DNA of 64,000 bases from Dyella amyloliquefaciens (GTDB taxonomy: Bacteria > Pseudomonadota > Gammaproteobacteria > Xanthomonadales > Rhodanobacteraceae): assembly GCF_004296575.1 (NCBI RefSeq), contig NZ_SAYT01000002.1:797313-861312 (forward strand), read 5' to 3'. Under the pieces are notes generated by a model. The model was not told where the DNA came from. It ran no database searches and saw only the letters and a list, made by a program, of their open reading frames with translations. This document shows, in pieces, positions 1 through 8,927 of the stretch; within the stretch, counting starts at the first letter, position 1, and every line of letters starts with the position of its first letter. The translations under genes and the position numbers were made by a program.

Positions 1-2
1 CC

Positions 3-2744
3 ATCGACGTGCGCCGCTGTCCGCTCTACCAGGACATGAAGGAAGGCGTCACGCCGGGCGGCATCGAGTACTACCTGCCGATGTTCTTCGAGCAGACCGC
101 GACGCTGTTCGACTACCTCGCGGACAACGCCGTGTTCCTGCTGGGCGAGTCCGCCATGGAATCGGCCGAGCAGTTCTGGACGCAGACCGGCGAGCGCTAC
201 GACCAGCGCGCGCATGACATCGAACGCCCGGTGCTGCCGCCGGCAGAGCTCTACCTGCAGCCCGAACAACTGCGCGAGCAGCTCAACAAGCGCCTGCGCA
301 TCGAGCTCGTCGACAGTGGCCACGAGCATGCGCAGCCCAGCGGCACGCAACCGGCGCTCGAGCTCCCACTCAACCGCAAGGGCGAGGAACCCGGCACCTC
401 GCTGCGCCATTTCCTCGGCAGCTATCCGGGGCGCGTGCTGATCGCCGCCGATTCGGCGGGACGCCGCGAGGCATTGATCGAGCAACTCGCCGGTGCGGGC
501 CTCAAGCCCGACACGGTGGATGGCTGGGCCGCCTTTGTGGCCGGCGGCGACAAGCTGCGCTTTGCCATCACCATCGCCTCGCTGGAACAGGGCTTCGCGC
601 TGACCGAGCCCGCGCTCACCGTGCTGACCGAGCGCGAGCTATTCGGCGAACGCGTGCGCACCGAGCGCAAGCGTCGTCGTGGCGCAGCGCGCGACCCTGA
701 AAGCATCATCCGCGACCTCACCGAGCTGACCATCGGCGCGCCCATCGTGCATGTGGACCATGGCGTGGGCCGCTACCAGGGCCTGGTGTCGATGGAACTG
801 GGCGGCATGGAGGGCGAGTTCCTCACCATCGAATACGCCAAGGGCGACAAGCTCTATGTGCCGGTGGCCCAGCTTGGCCTGGTCAGCCGCTACACCGGTA
901 CCGCGCCCGAACTTGCGCCGCTGCACTCGCTGGGTGGCGACGCGTGGGAACGCGCACGCCGCAAGGCTGCCGAGAAGGTGCGCGACGTCGCCGCGGAATT
1001 GCTCGGGATCTATGCACAGCGCGAAGCCCGCGGCGGCGAATCGCTGCCTATCGACCGCCAGCTGGTGGAGGAATTCGGCGCGAGCTTCCCGTTCGAGGAA
1101 ACCCCTGACCAGGAACAAGCGATCAACGCCGTGCTCACCGACCTCGCCGCGCCACGCGCGATGGATCGCGTGATTTGCGGCGACGTCGGCTTTGGCAAGA
1201 CTGAAGTGGCACTGCGCGCTGCGTTCGCCGCCGCCACCGCCGGCAAGCAGGTGGCCGTGCTGGTGCCCACCACCCTGCTCGCCCAGCAGCACTACCGCAA
1301 TTTCGCGGACCGCTTCGCCGACTGGCCGGTGCGCGTGGATGTGCTGTCACGCTTCAAGTCGACGAAGGAAGTAAACGAAGCGCTCAAGCGCCTCGCCGAC
1401 GGCCAGATCGACGTCATCGTGGGCACGCACAAGCTGCTCGCGCCGGATATCCGCTTCAAGGACCTGGGCCTGGTCGTGGTGGACGAGGAGCAACGTTTCG
1501 GCGTGCGCCAGAAGGAACAGCTGAAGAAGCTGCGTGCCGAAGTCGACCTGCTCACCATGACGGCCACGCCGATTCCGCGCACGCTCAACATGGCGATGAG
1601 CGGCTTGCGCGATCTTTCGTTGATCGCCACGCCGCCCGCGCATCGCATGGCCGTGCGCACTTTCATCTCCACCTGGGAGCCCGCGCTGATCCGCGAGGCG
1701 TTCCAGCGCGAGCTGCAACGCGGCGGCCAGGTGTACTTCCTGCACAACGAAGTGGACACCATCGAACGCGCGGCGCGCGAGGTGGCGGAACTGATCCCCG
1801 ATGCGCGCATCGGCATCGCCCACGGCCAGATGCCCGAGCGCGAGCTGGAACGCGTGATGGCGGACTTCCACCGCCAGCGCTTCAACGTGCTGGTGTGCAC
1901 CACCATCATCGAGACCGGCATCGACATCCCGACGGCCAACACCATCATCATCAACCGTGCGGACCGTTTCGGCCTCGCGCAGTTGCACCAGCTGCGCGGC
2001 CGCGTGGGACGTTCGCACCATCGCGCCTATGCGTATCTCGTGGTGCCCGACCGCAAGGCGATGACGGCCGACGCGGAGAAGCGCCTCGAAGCACTAGCCT
2101 CGCTGGAAGAGCTGGGTGCCGGCTTCACGCTGGCCACGCACGACCTGGAGATCCGCGGCGCCGGCGAACTGCTGGGTGACGAGCAGTCCGGCCAGATCCA
2201 GGAGATCGGCTTCGGCCTCTACACGGAATTGCTGGAGCGTGCCGTACGCGCACTGAAGTCCGGCAAGGTGCCCGACTTCGACCTTTCCAGCGAACACGAG
2301 ACCGAAGTGGAGCTGCACCTGCCGGCGCTGATCCCCGACGACTACCTGCCGGACGTGCACACGCGCCTGACGCTCTACAAGCGCATCGCCAGCGCACGCA
2401 ACCAGGATCACCTGCGAGATCTGCAGGTGGAGATGATCGACCGCTTCGGCCTGCTGCCCGATCCTGCCAAGCAGTTGTTCGCGGTGGCCCAGCTCAAGCT
2501 GATGGCCACGCCACTGGGCATCCGCAAGCTGGACTTCGGCGCCAACGGCGGCCGCATCACCTTCCGCGACAAGCCGGAAGTCGATCCGATGGCCATCATC
2601 CGCCTGATCCAGAGCCAGCCGCGCGTGTACAAGCTCGACGGCCAGGACAAGCTGAAGGTGCTGCTGGAATTGCCCGGTGCCAGCGAGCGCATCCGTGCTG
2701 CGCAGGAAGTGCTGGTGCAACTGGGAGCAAGGCGGCCGTCCTGA
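3..2744 (+). CDS. mfd: Transcription-repair coupling factor Mfd, 5'-truncated by window edge
   Basis: Mfd recognises RNA polymerase stalled at DNA damage, dislodges it with an ATP-driven translocase and recruits UvrA. The reading frame is already open at the left edge, so the N-terminal UvrB-like part (about 240 residues if the family's usual length near 1,150 holds) lies outside. Visible in order: the polymerase-binding CarD-like module near nt 735-900 (HVDHGVGRYQGL), Walker A GDVGFGKTEVAL near 1180, the DEEQRFG box near 1482, TATPIPRTL near 1560, GRVGRSHHRAYAYL near 2000, and the C-terminal TRCF domain up to the TGA at 2742. A small CCCCGC/GCGGGG stem at 2814-2829 follows. The next gene is an unrelated regulator. 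Identification is very secure. Confidence 0.97.
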   Translation: MDVRRCPLYQDMKEGVTPGGIEYYLPMFFEQTATLFDYLADNAVFLLGESAMESAEQFWTQTGERYDQRAHDIERPVLPPAELYLQPEQLREQLNKRLRIELVDSGHEHAQPSGTQPALELPLNRKGEEPGTSLRHFLGSYPGRVLIAADSAGRREALIEQLAGAGLKPDTVDGWAAFVAGGDKLRFAITIASLEQGFALTEPALTVLTERELFGERVRTERKRRRGAARDPESIIRDLTELTIGAPIVHVDHGVGRYQGLVSMELGGMEGEFLTIEYAKGDKLYVPVAQLGLVSRYTGTAPELAPLHSLGGDAWERARRKAAEKVRDVAAELLGIYAQREARGGESLPIDRQLVEEFGASFPFEETPDQEQAINAVLTDLAAPRAMDRVICGDVGFGKTEVALRAAFAAATAGKQVAVLVPTTLLAQQHYRNFADRFADWPVRVDVLSRFKSTKEVNEALKRLADGQIDVIVGTHKLLAPDIRFKDLGLVVVDEEQRFGVRQKEQLKKLRAEVDLLTMTATPIPRTLNMAMSGLRDLSLIATPPAHRMAVRTFISTWEPALIREAFQRELQRGGQVYFLHNEVDTIERAAREVAELIPDARIGIAHGQMPERELERVMADFHRQRFNVLVCTTIIETGIDIPTANTIIINRADRFGLAQLHQLRGRVGRSHHRAYAYLVVPDRKAMTADAEKRLEALASLEELGAGFTLATHDLEIRGAGELLGDEQSGQIQEIGFGLYTELLERAVRALKSGKVPDFDLSSEHETEVELHLPALIPDDYLPDVHTRLTLYKRIASARNQDHLRDLQVEMIDRFGLLPDPAKQLFAVAQLKLMATPLGIRKLDFGANGGRITFRDKPEVDPMAIIRLIQSQPRVYKLDGQDKLKVLLELPGASERIRAAQEVLVQLGARRPS

Positions 2745-2909
2745 TTGCGGCCTGCACCTTATGCAGCCACTCCGCACCATCCGGCCATGCCTTTCATTTC
2801 GAAAGCCCGTGATCCCCGCTCTCGCGGGGTAGCGGGTCTTAGGCGACACACTCACCGGTAACACGGTGCTTGCCGTACCATCGCCAGGACTCGTTCGAAG
2901 GGGCCGAAC

Positions 2910-3827
2910 ATGTTGTCCGAGGACGAACTGGCTTTGCTCGAAGCCATCCGCGAGAGCGGCAGCCTCTCGCGTGCCGCCGTTCGCCTGGGCAAGGCACCTT
3001 CCACCGTGTCGCATGCCGCGCGGCAGCTCGAGGCTCGGTTCGATGCGCTGCTGTTCGACCGCCGCCGCTACCGGCTGCAGCTCACGCCTGCCGGCCAATT
3101 GCTTGCACTCGAAGCCGCACGCCTGATGCAGGACGTGTCGCGACTGAACCGCCGCGTGAAACAGATCGCCAGCGGCTGGGAAGACCGGCTGTGGATCGTC
3201 ACCGACGAAATCCTCGAGTTCGACATCCTGGCGCCCGTCATCCGCAGCTTCGACGCGCTGCAATCCGGCGTCACCCTGCGCCTGACCAGCGAGGTGCTCG
3301 GCGGCACGTGGGAAGCGCTGCGCGACGGTCGCGCCGACATCATCGTGGGCGCCACCAACGAGCCTCCCGCGATTCCCAAGTTGCGCTGGTTCGAGCTGGG
3401 CGTCATGGAATGGGTGTTCGCCATATCGCCCCGCAACGTCCTGGCAAAAGCCACCGAACCGCTGGAGCGCGAAACCGTGGCGCGGCAGCGCAGCGTGGTG
3501 GTGGCCGATTCTTCCCGCAGCTCGGCTGGCCGCGCCTATGGCGTGACCGGCGGCCAGGCGACGTTGGCGGTACCCAGCATGCGCGCCAAGATCATTGCGC
3601 AGCGGCAGAACCTCGGCGTGGGCTGGCTGCCTCGTCATCGGGTTGCCGGCCTGCTCAAGCGCGGCGAGCTGGTGGAGAAGCAGATGGCCGACCCGCGCGA
3701 GCCCAACACGCTGTATGTGGCCTGGCGCGGTGACCAGGAGGGGCGTGCCCTGGCCTGGTGGCTTGATGAATTGCGGCAGCCCCGCCTGGCCAAGCGATTG
3801 ATCAAGGGCCTGGAAATCACCGACTGA
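2910..3827 (+). CDS. LysR-family transcriptional regulator
   Basis: A 305-residue LysR-type regulator. The winged helix-turn-helix occupies about residues 1-60 (LSRAAVRLGKAPSTVSHAARQLE), followed by a periplasmic-binding-like effector domain from about residue 90 to the end. Length is typical of the family. LysR proteins usually act as tetramers and often control a neighbouring divergent gene, but here the upstream neighbour is mfd on the same strand, so the target cannot be read from position. The ATG at 2910 follows a purine-rich GAAGGGG stretch at 2897-2903. The effector is unknown. The VOC gene 52 bp downstream is a possible co-transcribed partner. Confidence 0.9.
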   Translation: MLSEDELALLEAIRESGSLSRAAVRLGKAPSTVSHAARQLEARFDALLFDRRRYRLQLTPAGQLLALEAARLMQDVSRLNRRVKQIASGWEDRLWIVTDEILEFDILAPVIRSFDALQSGVTLRLTSEVLGGTWEALRDGRADIIVGATNEPPAIPKLRWFELGVMEWVFAISPRNVLAKATEPLERETVARQRSVVVADSSRSSAGRAYGVTGGQATLAVPSMRAKIIAQRQNLGVGWLPRHRVAGLLKRGELVEKQMADPREPNTLYVAWRGDQEGRALAWWLDELRQPRLAKRLIKGLEITD

Positions 3828-3879
3828 CAACATCCCGCGCCGCAATCTGCGCGCACCGAATCGCGAGGGGTGCGTCCCC

Positions 3880-4299
3880 ATGATCCGCAACCGCTCCAAG
3901 CCACCCGGCGTCTTCGTACCCGAGCTGGCCTATGACGATATCGCGGAAGCGGCCCAGTGGCTGTGTCGTACCTTTGGTTTCCAGGAGCGCCTGCGCATCG
4001 GCGATCACCGCGTGCAACTCGTCTACGCGGGAGCATCGATGGTCGTGACCGAGCGCGATGAGGCACTGCATACCGCGGACATGGCGCACGCCGTCATGGT
4101 CCAGGTGCCTGATGTGGACCGACATCATGCACAGGCGCTTGCATGCGGCGCGAAGATCGTCAGGCCTCCCACGGACTATCCGTATGGCGAGCGCCAGTAT
4201 GCCGTCGAAGACATCGGCGGCCATCGCTGGGTATTCTCGCAATCGATCGCTGACGTGGACCCGAGCGATTGGGGCGGCACGCTGCTCCCTGTTTCCTGA
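3880..4299 (+). CDS. VOC (glyoxalase/bleomycin-resistance fold) family protein
   Basis: A 139-residue single-domain protein of the vicinal oxygen chelate superfamily. It reads ELAYDDIAEAAQWLCRTFGF near the N-terminus and ends with the typical GHRWVFSQ strand near residue 115. Members range from glyoxalases to dioxygenases, antibiotic-binding proteins and orphan proteins; this one resembles the PhnB/YdcE-like subgroup, where function is usually unassigned. It lies 52 bp after the LysR gene and 12 bp before the antiporter gene, so it may share their transcript. No signal peptide is visible, so it should be cytoplasmic. The substrate cannot be deduced. Confidence 0.8.
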   Translation: MIRNRSKPPGVFVPELAYDDIAEAAQWLCRTFGFQERLRIGDHRVQLVYAGASMVVTERDEALHTADMAHAVMVQVPDVDRHHAQALACGAKIVRPPTDYPYGERQYAVEDIGGHRWVFSQSIADVDPSDWGGTLLPVS

Positions 4300-4311
4300 G
4301 CTGGAGATCGT

Positions 4312-5469
4312 ATGACGCACGAAGCACAACCCACGGCGGCAGGACTGCCGATCTTCAACCCCAGGATGCTTATCCGCCCTGCCATCGCCTGGGTGACGGT
4401 CAGCCTGTTCCTGATCTTCGGATCGGACTGGATGGCCCACCTCAGCCGGCATGAAATCGGCCTGTCGCTGTTTGCATGGTTGTTCTTCGTGATCGTCTGG
4501 GTCGCCTTCGGCGTCGTGCACGAGGCGGAGGAATTGGCTGGGCTACTGGGCGAGCCGGTGGGCACGCTGGTGCTCACGCTGTCCATCGTGATCATCGAGG
4601 TGGTGCTGATTTCCGCAGTGATGCTGGGCGCGGGTGATACCGCCACGCTGGCACGCGACACCATGTTCGCGGTGCTGATGATCGTGTTGAACGGCGTCGT
4701 GGGACTGGGCCTGCTGATCGGCGGCATCCGGCATCACGAGCAGGCGTTCAACCTGCACGGCGCGTCGGCCTATCTCGCGGTGATCATCCCGCTCGCGACC
4801 ATCGCGCTGGTGCTGCCCAACTTCACGGCGTCCACTTCGGACGGCACGCTGACCTCGGTGCAGGCCATCGCCTTCTCCATCCTCACCATCGCGCTGTACG
4901 GCCTTTTCCTGTGGCTCCAGACCGGTCGCTACAAGGGCTACTTCATCGCACCGCGCTCCGATTCCGATGCCAACGAGCCGGAACAGCCACCGCCGCCGCC
5001 ACGCAAGCCGCGCAAGGGCGAGATGCTGTTCCACGTCGTGCTGCTGCTGATCAACATCCTGCCGATCGTGATCCTGTCCAAGAGCCTGGCCAAGGTACTC
5101 GACTACGGCATCGCGGCCACCGGCGCGCCGCATGCACTGGGCGGCATCATCATCGCCATGCTGGTGTTTACGCCCGAGGGCATTTCGGCGCTGGTCGCCA
5201 TCCGCCGCGATGAACTCACCCGCGCCATCAACCTTTGCCTGGGCGGCGCCGCGTCGACCGTGGGACTCACCGTGCCCGCCGTGCTGGCCATTGGCCTGTT
5301 CACCGGCAAGCCCGTCGTGCTGGGCCTGCCGCCCGCCAGCATCGTGCTGCTCGCCTCGACCCTGGTGCTGAGCAGCCTCACCTTCTCGGGATGGCGCACC
5401 ACCATGCTGGAAGGCGCGGTGCACCTCTCGATGTTCGCGGTGTTCCTGGTGCTGGTGTTCAGTCCCTGA
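4312..5469 (+). CDS. chaA: Calcium/proton antiporter, ChaA/CaCA family
   Basis: A 385-residue inner-membrane cation/proton exchanger. About ten hydrophobic segments are seen in two homologous halves, separated by a cytoplasmic linker rich in Pro and charged residues (EQPPPPPRKPRKG, about residues 222-236). Each half carries the family's acidic transport motif: GEPVGTLVLTLSIVIIEV in the first half and FTPEGISALVAIRRDEL in the second. Known members such as E. coli ChaA expel Ca2+, Na+ or K+ at alkaline pH. The ATG has a GGAG 8 nt upstream. The gene ends at a convergent hairpin shared with egtD. The exact ion preference is inferred from the family. Confidence 0.88.
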   Translation: MTHEAQPTAAGLPIFNPRMLIRPAIAWVTVSLFLIFGSDWMAHLSRHEIGLSLFAWLFFVIVWVAFGVVHEAEELAGLLGEPVGTLVLTLSIVIIEVVLISAVMLGAGDTATLARDTMFAVLMIVLNGVVGLGLLIGGIRHHEQAFNLHGASAYLAVIIPLATIALVLPNFTASTSDGTLTSVQAIAFSILTIALYGLFLWLQTGRYKGYFIAPRSDSDANEPEQPPPPPRKPRKGEMLFHVVLLLINILPIVILSKSLAKVLDYGIAATGAPHALGGIIIAMLVFTPEGISALVAIRRDELTRAINLCLGGAASTVGLTVPAVLAIGLFTGKPVVLGLPPASIVLLASTLVLSSLTFSGWRTTMLEGAVHLSMFAVFLVLVFSP

Positions 5470-5480
5470 CGCCCACAGCG

Positions 5481-5519
5481 GAAGCCTGATCGCGTTAGCT
5501 AACGTGCGATCAGGCCTTC
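5481..5519. terminator. Bidirectional hairpin between chaA and egtD
   Basis: A long inverted repeat with arms CCTGATCGC (5485-5493) and GCGATCAGG (5506-5514). It is extended outward by GAAG/CTTC with a one-base bulge and centred on the palindrome GTTAGCTAAC. It fills the convergent gap between the antiporter and egtD and overlaps the last codons of egtD. There is no clear T tract, so its role as a terminator for both directions is inferred from position and stem strength. Confidence 0.65.
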
Positions 5520-6496
5520 GGCGCGCCGGCGCGCACGAGGTAGTAGACGGCGAACATCGACTCCGGATCCGTCCATGCGTGAGCGATCTGCAGGCCGGCT
5601 TTCGCGGCCAGCGAGGCGAAGTCCTCGTGCGAATACTTGCAGCTGTACTCGACCTGCATTGCCTCGTCCGCGGCAAAACCCACGAGCTGCTTGCCGACGC
5701 GTACCTTCTGGTCGCGCGCACTGACCAGGAACGTTTCGATGCGGCCCGCCATCGCGTTGTAGTGCGCGCGGTGACGGAATGACGCGAGATCGAAGTCGCT
5801 ACCGATCTCGCGGTTGAGGCGCACCAGCATGTTCAAGGTGAACTCGGCGGTGACGCCGGCGCGATCGTTGTAGGCCGCCTCGATGACCGCGGTGTCCTTC
5901 TTCAAGTCGGCGCCAATCAGTATGCCGCCGCCATCACCCATCTCGCCGCGCATCTTGCGAAGCAGCTCGGCAGCCTCGCGCGCCTCGAAATTGCCGATGG
6001 TGGATCCGGGGAAATACAACACCGTGCGTCGCGGCGCACGTGGCGGAATGGGAAGCCGCAACGGACGCGTGAAGTCGCCGGGATGCGCTTGCACGGCAAG
6101 CGAAGGGAAACGCTCGGACGTCTCCTGCACGCATCGACGCAACGGTTCGGGCGAGATCTCCACCGGCACGTAGGCCACCGGCGCATGCAGGTGCTCCAGC
6201 AGCATGCGCGTCTTCACCGCGTTGCCGCTGCCGTATTCGACCAGCCGCACCTCCGGCCCCACCACGTCCGCCATCTCGCCGGCGTGGATCGCCATCAGCT
6301 CGATCTCGCAACGCGTCAGGTAATACTCCGGTTGCTCGCAGATAGCCTCGAACAACTCCGAACCGCGTTCGTCGTAGAACAACCAGGATGGCAATCGCTT
6401 GGGCTGCGAACGCAGTCCGCGCTGCACGATGCCGACAAGGTCGTCGACGGGCGGGCGACGATCATCGTCGCGGAGGTCAAAGGCTTGTACGTTCAT
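5510..6496 (-). CDS. egtD: EgtD, L-histidine N-alpha-methyltransferase (ergothioneine synthesis)
   Basis: The first enzyme of ergothioneine biosynthesis: it trimethylates histidine to hercynine using three S-adenosylmethionine. The 328-residue product has the expected length. The SAM-binding region reads LVEYGSGNAVKTRMLLEHL (about residues 75-95) and a conserved YFPGSTIGNF follows at about 150. The start at 6496 (MNVQAFDL) was chosen because it overlaps the upstream egtB stop in an ATGA junction. The frame stays open further upstream, but that stretch lies inside egtB in another frame and looks like non-protein sequence. It acts in the cytoplasm, translationally coupled to EgtB. Confidence 0.95.
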   Translation of the reverse strand: MNVQAFDLRDDDRRPPVDDLVGIVQRGLRSQPKRLPSWLFYDERGSELFEAICEQPEYYLTRCEIELMAIHAGEMADVVGPEVRLVEYGSGNAVKTRMLLEHLHAPVAYVPVEISPEPLRRCVQETSERFPSLAVQAHPGDFTRPLRLPIPPRAPRRTVLYFPGSTIGNFEAREAAELLRKMRGEMGDGGGILIGADLKKDTAVIEAAYNDRAGVTAEFTLNMLVRLNREIGSDFDLASFRHRAHYNAMAGRIETFLVSARDQKVRVGKQLVGFAADEAMQVEYSCKYSHEDFASLAAKAGLQIAHAWTDPESMFAVYYLVRAGAPKA

Positions 6497-7746
6497 CGAT
6501 CCTGCCCCAGGCGTATCCCCATGAACTGCCAGCGCGCATGGGGTGGGAAGAAGTTTCGGTAGCTGGCGCGGACATGCTCGCGCGGTGTTGCGCAGGAGCC
6601 GCCACGCAATACCCATTGCCCGCACATGAACTTGCCGTTGTATTCGCCAAGCGAACCGGCCAGCGGTCGGAAGCCCGGATAGTTGATATAGGGCGACGCG
6701 GTCCATTCCCACACGTCGCCATACATCTGCTGCAACCCGGCGCCCGGTTCTGCCCTGCGCGGGTGCAAGGCCTGCCCGTCGAGCAGGTTGCCCTGCACCG
6801 GCAAGGCCGTTGCCGCGCTTTCCCATTCGGCCTCGGTGGGCAGTCGTGCGCCTGCCCAGCGCGCGAAGGCGTCGGCCTCGAAATAGCTGATGTGACTCAC
6901 CGGTGCGTCCGGATCGATCGGCCGCACACCCGCCAGGGTGAATTCGCTGGCGAGGTCTTCCTGCCAGTACAGCGGCCGTTGCCACTGTTCGCGGCACACG
7001 GTGTCCCAGCCATCGGACAACCACAGCGACGGCTCGCGATAACCGCCGTCGTGCACGAACGCGGCGTACTCCGCGTTGGTCACCAGGCGATTGGCCAGCG
7101 CATGGGGCTGCAGCAGCGCGCGGTGTCGTGGCGATTCATTGTCGAAGGCGAAGCCGTTTCCGTTATGCCCGATCTCGACCACGCCCTCGCGGCCACTGAC
7201 GAATTCCAGCGAAACCGGTGCGCACTGGCTCGCCGGCGCCGGCTTTGCCGCATAGGCAGGCAACAGCGGATTGGAGGCAAAGGCGTGCTTGATGTCGGTG
7301 AGCAGAAGCTCCTGGTGCTGCTGCTCGTGTTCCAGGCCCAGCTCGATGATGGCAAGCGTCGTTGCATCGACGCCCGCGAGCAGGCGCTCGCTCACCGCAT
7401 CATCGATGCGCTCGCGGTAGTCGAAGATCTCCGTGACGGCCGGCCGCGACAGCAGTCCACGCCGCGGGCGCGCATGCATCGGCCCGACCGTCTGGTAATA
7501 GGAGTTGAGCAGGTAGTGCCACTCCGAATGGAGCGACCGATAGCCAGGATCGCGCTCGAGCACGAAGCGTTCGAAAAACCACGTGGTGTGCGCGAGGTGC
7601 CACTTGGCGGGACTGGCCTCCGGCATGGACTGCACCATCATGTCCTCGGGACTCAACGGTGCACACAACGCCATGCTGCGGGAGCGGATTCGCTTGAATC
7701 GCAGCACCAACGCCTCGGCTTGCACGGCCGATGACGCGAGCGTCAT
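6493..7746 (-). CDS. egtB: EgtB, iron-dependent hercynine sulfoxide synthase
   Basis: A non-haem iron enzyme that joins hercynine to a thiol donor with oxygen, giving a sulfoxide intermediate of ergothioneine. The 417-residue protein has an N-terminal DinB-like bundle carrying the likely iron ligands H53 (WHLAHTTWFFE) and H140/H144 (EHEQQHQELL). A formylglycine-generating-enzyme-like C-terminal domain follows (LPTEAEWESAA, YPGFRPLAGSLGEYNGKF, RGGSCATP). GGAGG lies 6 nt before the ATG. It is the first gene of a two-gene operon with egtD. No EgtA or EgtC gene lies alongside, so whether gamma-glutamylcysteine or free cysteine is the thiol donor cannot be told from context. Confidence 0.95.
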   Translation of the reverse strand: MTLASSAVQAEALVLRFKRIRSRSMALCAPLSPEDMMVQSMPEASPAKWHLAHTTWFFERFVLERDPGYRSLHSEWHYLLNSYYQTVGPMHARPRRGLLSRPAVTEIFDYRERIDDAVSERLLAGVDATTLAIIELGLEHEQQHQELLLTDIKHAFASNPLLPAYAAKPAPASQCAPVSLEFVSGREGVVEIGHNGNGFAFDNESPRHRALLQPHALANRLVTNAEYAAFVHDGGYREPSLWLSDGWDTVCREQWQRPLYWQEDLASEFTLAGVRPIDPDAPVSHISYFEADAFARWAGARLPTEAEWESAATALPVQGNLLDGQALHPRRAEPGAGLQQMYGDVWEWTASPYINYPGFRPLAGSLGEYNGKFMCGQWVLRGGSCATPREHVRASYRNFFPPHARWQFMGIRLGQDR

Positions 7747-7925
7747 CGGCGCCTCCGCGATGCGAAGACACCGCCCGCGTGACGGCTTTGCGCTGTCGGT
7801 GCTTCAAGGTATCTGGCATCGTGCCGGGGCATGAGGGAACCATGCCGGACAAACCGTTCACATCGTGTGATGCGATGATGGCGATTGGCTGACAATGGTG
7901 TATGCGGCAGCGCAGCGAATGCGTT

Positions 7926-7939
7926 AGACACAGGTGTCT
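7926..7939. promoter_or_regulatory. Perfect inverted repeat upstream of the DUF6491 gene
   Basis: AGACAC-AG-GTGTCT, a perfect 6-2-6 palindrome, lies 21 nt before the ATG at 7961 and just ahead of its ribosome binding site (GAGGTGA). It could be an operator or a small leader hairpin. No regulator is identified. Confidence 0.3.
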
Positions 7940-7960
7940 CTCCCAGACGCGAGGTGACGT

Positions 7961-8389
7961 ATGAAGACTCCTACTTTTCTTCTACTCGCAGGCCTCCTGG
8001 CCGCTACGGCCCTGCCGGCGACGGCTGCCGACCAGGGCAAGGCCCCAGCCTATACGCCCTTGCGACCCGTAAATGAATGCCTGCGACCTGATCGGGTCAA
8101 CGAGTGGTATGTGGTCGACAACACCACGGTTATCGCTCGTACAGGCCCGGATCGCTACCTGATCAAGCTGCAGGCGAAGTGTCCGTACCTGGGCATCGGC
8201 CAAAACCTGAGCTTCCGTCCCAACCGCGCCAATCTGGCGGCCGGCATGGGCGCCATGTGCGGCGAGGCGGGCGAAACCCTGGCCTCCCGCGATCAGCCAC
8301 CCTGCGGCGTCCAGTCGATCGCCAAGATCGACAAGGCCCAGTTCGATGCACTGGGCCGCAAGGCAAGCAAACACGGCACCCAGCCGTAA
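7961..8389 (+). CDS. Small secreted DUF6491-type protein
   Basis: A 142-residue protein with a clear Sec signal peptide (about residues 1-22, ending LPATAA) and four cysteines in the mature part (NECL, AKCP, AMCGE, PPCG), which could form two disulfides in the periplasm. The mature sequence resembles DUF6491, a family common in Xanthomonadales with no known function. The ribosome binding site GAGGTGA sits about 5 nt before the ATG. It is divergent from egtB and ends at a strong terminator, so it is probably monocistronic. Family membership is a reading by eye; function is unknown. Confidence 0.75.
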   Translation: MKTPTFLLLAGLLAATALPATAADQGKAPAYTPLRPVNECLRPDRVNEWYVVDNTTVIARTGPDRYLIKLQAKCPYLGIGQNLSFRPNRANLAAGMGAMCGEAGETLASRDQPPCGVQSIAKIDKAQFDALGRKASKHGTQP

Positions 8390-8402
8390 GAAGGTCCTAA
8401 AC

Positions 8403-8432
8403 GAAGAAGCCCGGCTTTCGCCGGGCTTCTTC
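8403..8432. terminator. Perfect bidirectional terminator hairpin
   Basis: Arms GAAGAAGCCCGGC (8403-8415) and GCCGGGCTTCTTC (8420-8432) pair perfectly over 13 bp around a TTTC loop, with flanking A/T-rich ends on both sides. It lies between the convergent DUF6491 gene and the Tyr/Pro-rich gene and can stop both. Confidence 0.85.
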
Positions 8433-8458
8433 GTTCATGCATGGATACGGTCGGTCGA

Positions 8459-8800
8459 TCAGTGGCCGTAGTGACGATAGCCGCCACGGTAGTAGTAACC
8501 ACCGCCGTGATGGTAGTAACCCGGGTGACCCACCACCACGGTGGCACCCACCGCAGGACCGTAATACACCGGAGCCGGCGGACCATAGACGACCGGAGCC
8601 GGGGCGTAATACACCGGCGGAGGCGGAGCGTAGACCACAGCGGGAGCCGGCGCGTAATAAGCCGGGCCCACCACTGGCAGACCGATACCCACGTTCAAGC
8701 TCACATGGCTACCCGCGAATGCCGGTGCGACGGCGACGCAGCCGATCAGCATGGCAGTCGCCAGAGCAACGCGCTTGATGGTGGAAATCTTAGTGTTCAT
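8459..8800 (-). CDS. Small exported Tyr/Pro/Gly-rich protein
   Basis: A 113-residue protein of unknown function. A Sec signal peptide covers about residues 1-29 (ending APAFAG). After SHVSLNVGIGLPVVG comes a low-complexity region of repeated PAPxVVY and PPxPVYY units (about 47-82), then a Gly/Tyr/His tail (GYYHHGGGYYYRGGYRHYGH). Such tails occur on small envelope proteins of proteobacteria that may bind metal or the cell wall; this is inference. The start at 8800 was chosen because GGGAGA lies 7 nt upstream; an in-frame start at 8815 is less well placed. It is probably monocistronic. Confidence 0.75.
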   Translation of the reverse strand: MNTKISTIKRVALATAMLIGCVAVAPAFAGSHVSLNVGIGLPVVGPAYYAPAPAVVYAPPPPVYYAPAPVVYGPPAPVYYGPAVGATVVVGHPGYYHHGGGYYYRGGYRHYGH

Positions 8801-8927
8801 GAGTTTGTCTCCCAAGGGAGGCTTGATTCCGACAGAGGGATTCTACTTTGCCCTCTATCGCTCTTTGCCGGTGTTAATGCTCAGACTTTTGCGCTGAATC
8901 GGCACTGAGCAAACCTACTCCGTTTGT

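Noticed and set aside
2814-2829. CCCCGC/GCGGGG stem after mfd as an intrinsic terminator
   Set aside because: Only six base pairs and no T tract; too weak to list.
2094-3899. A 601-codon minus-strand frame over mfd and the LysR gene
   Set aside because: Spans two recognised genes in antisense; no motifs.
5510-7024. A 504-residue frame that could extend EgtD upstream
   Set aside because: The extra 175 residues lie inside egtB in another frame, and 328 residues is the normal EgtD length.
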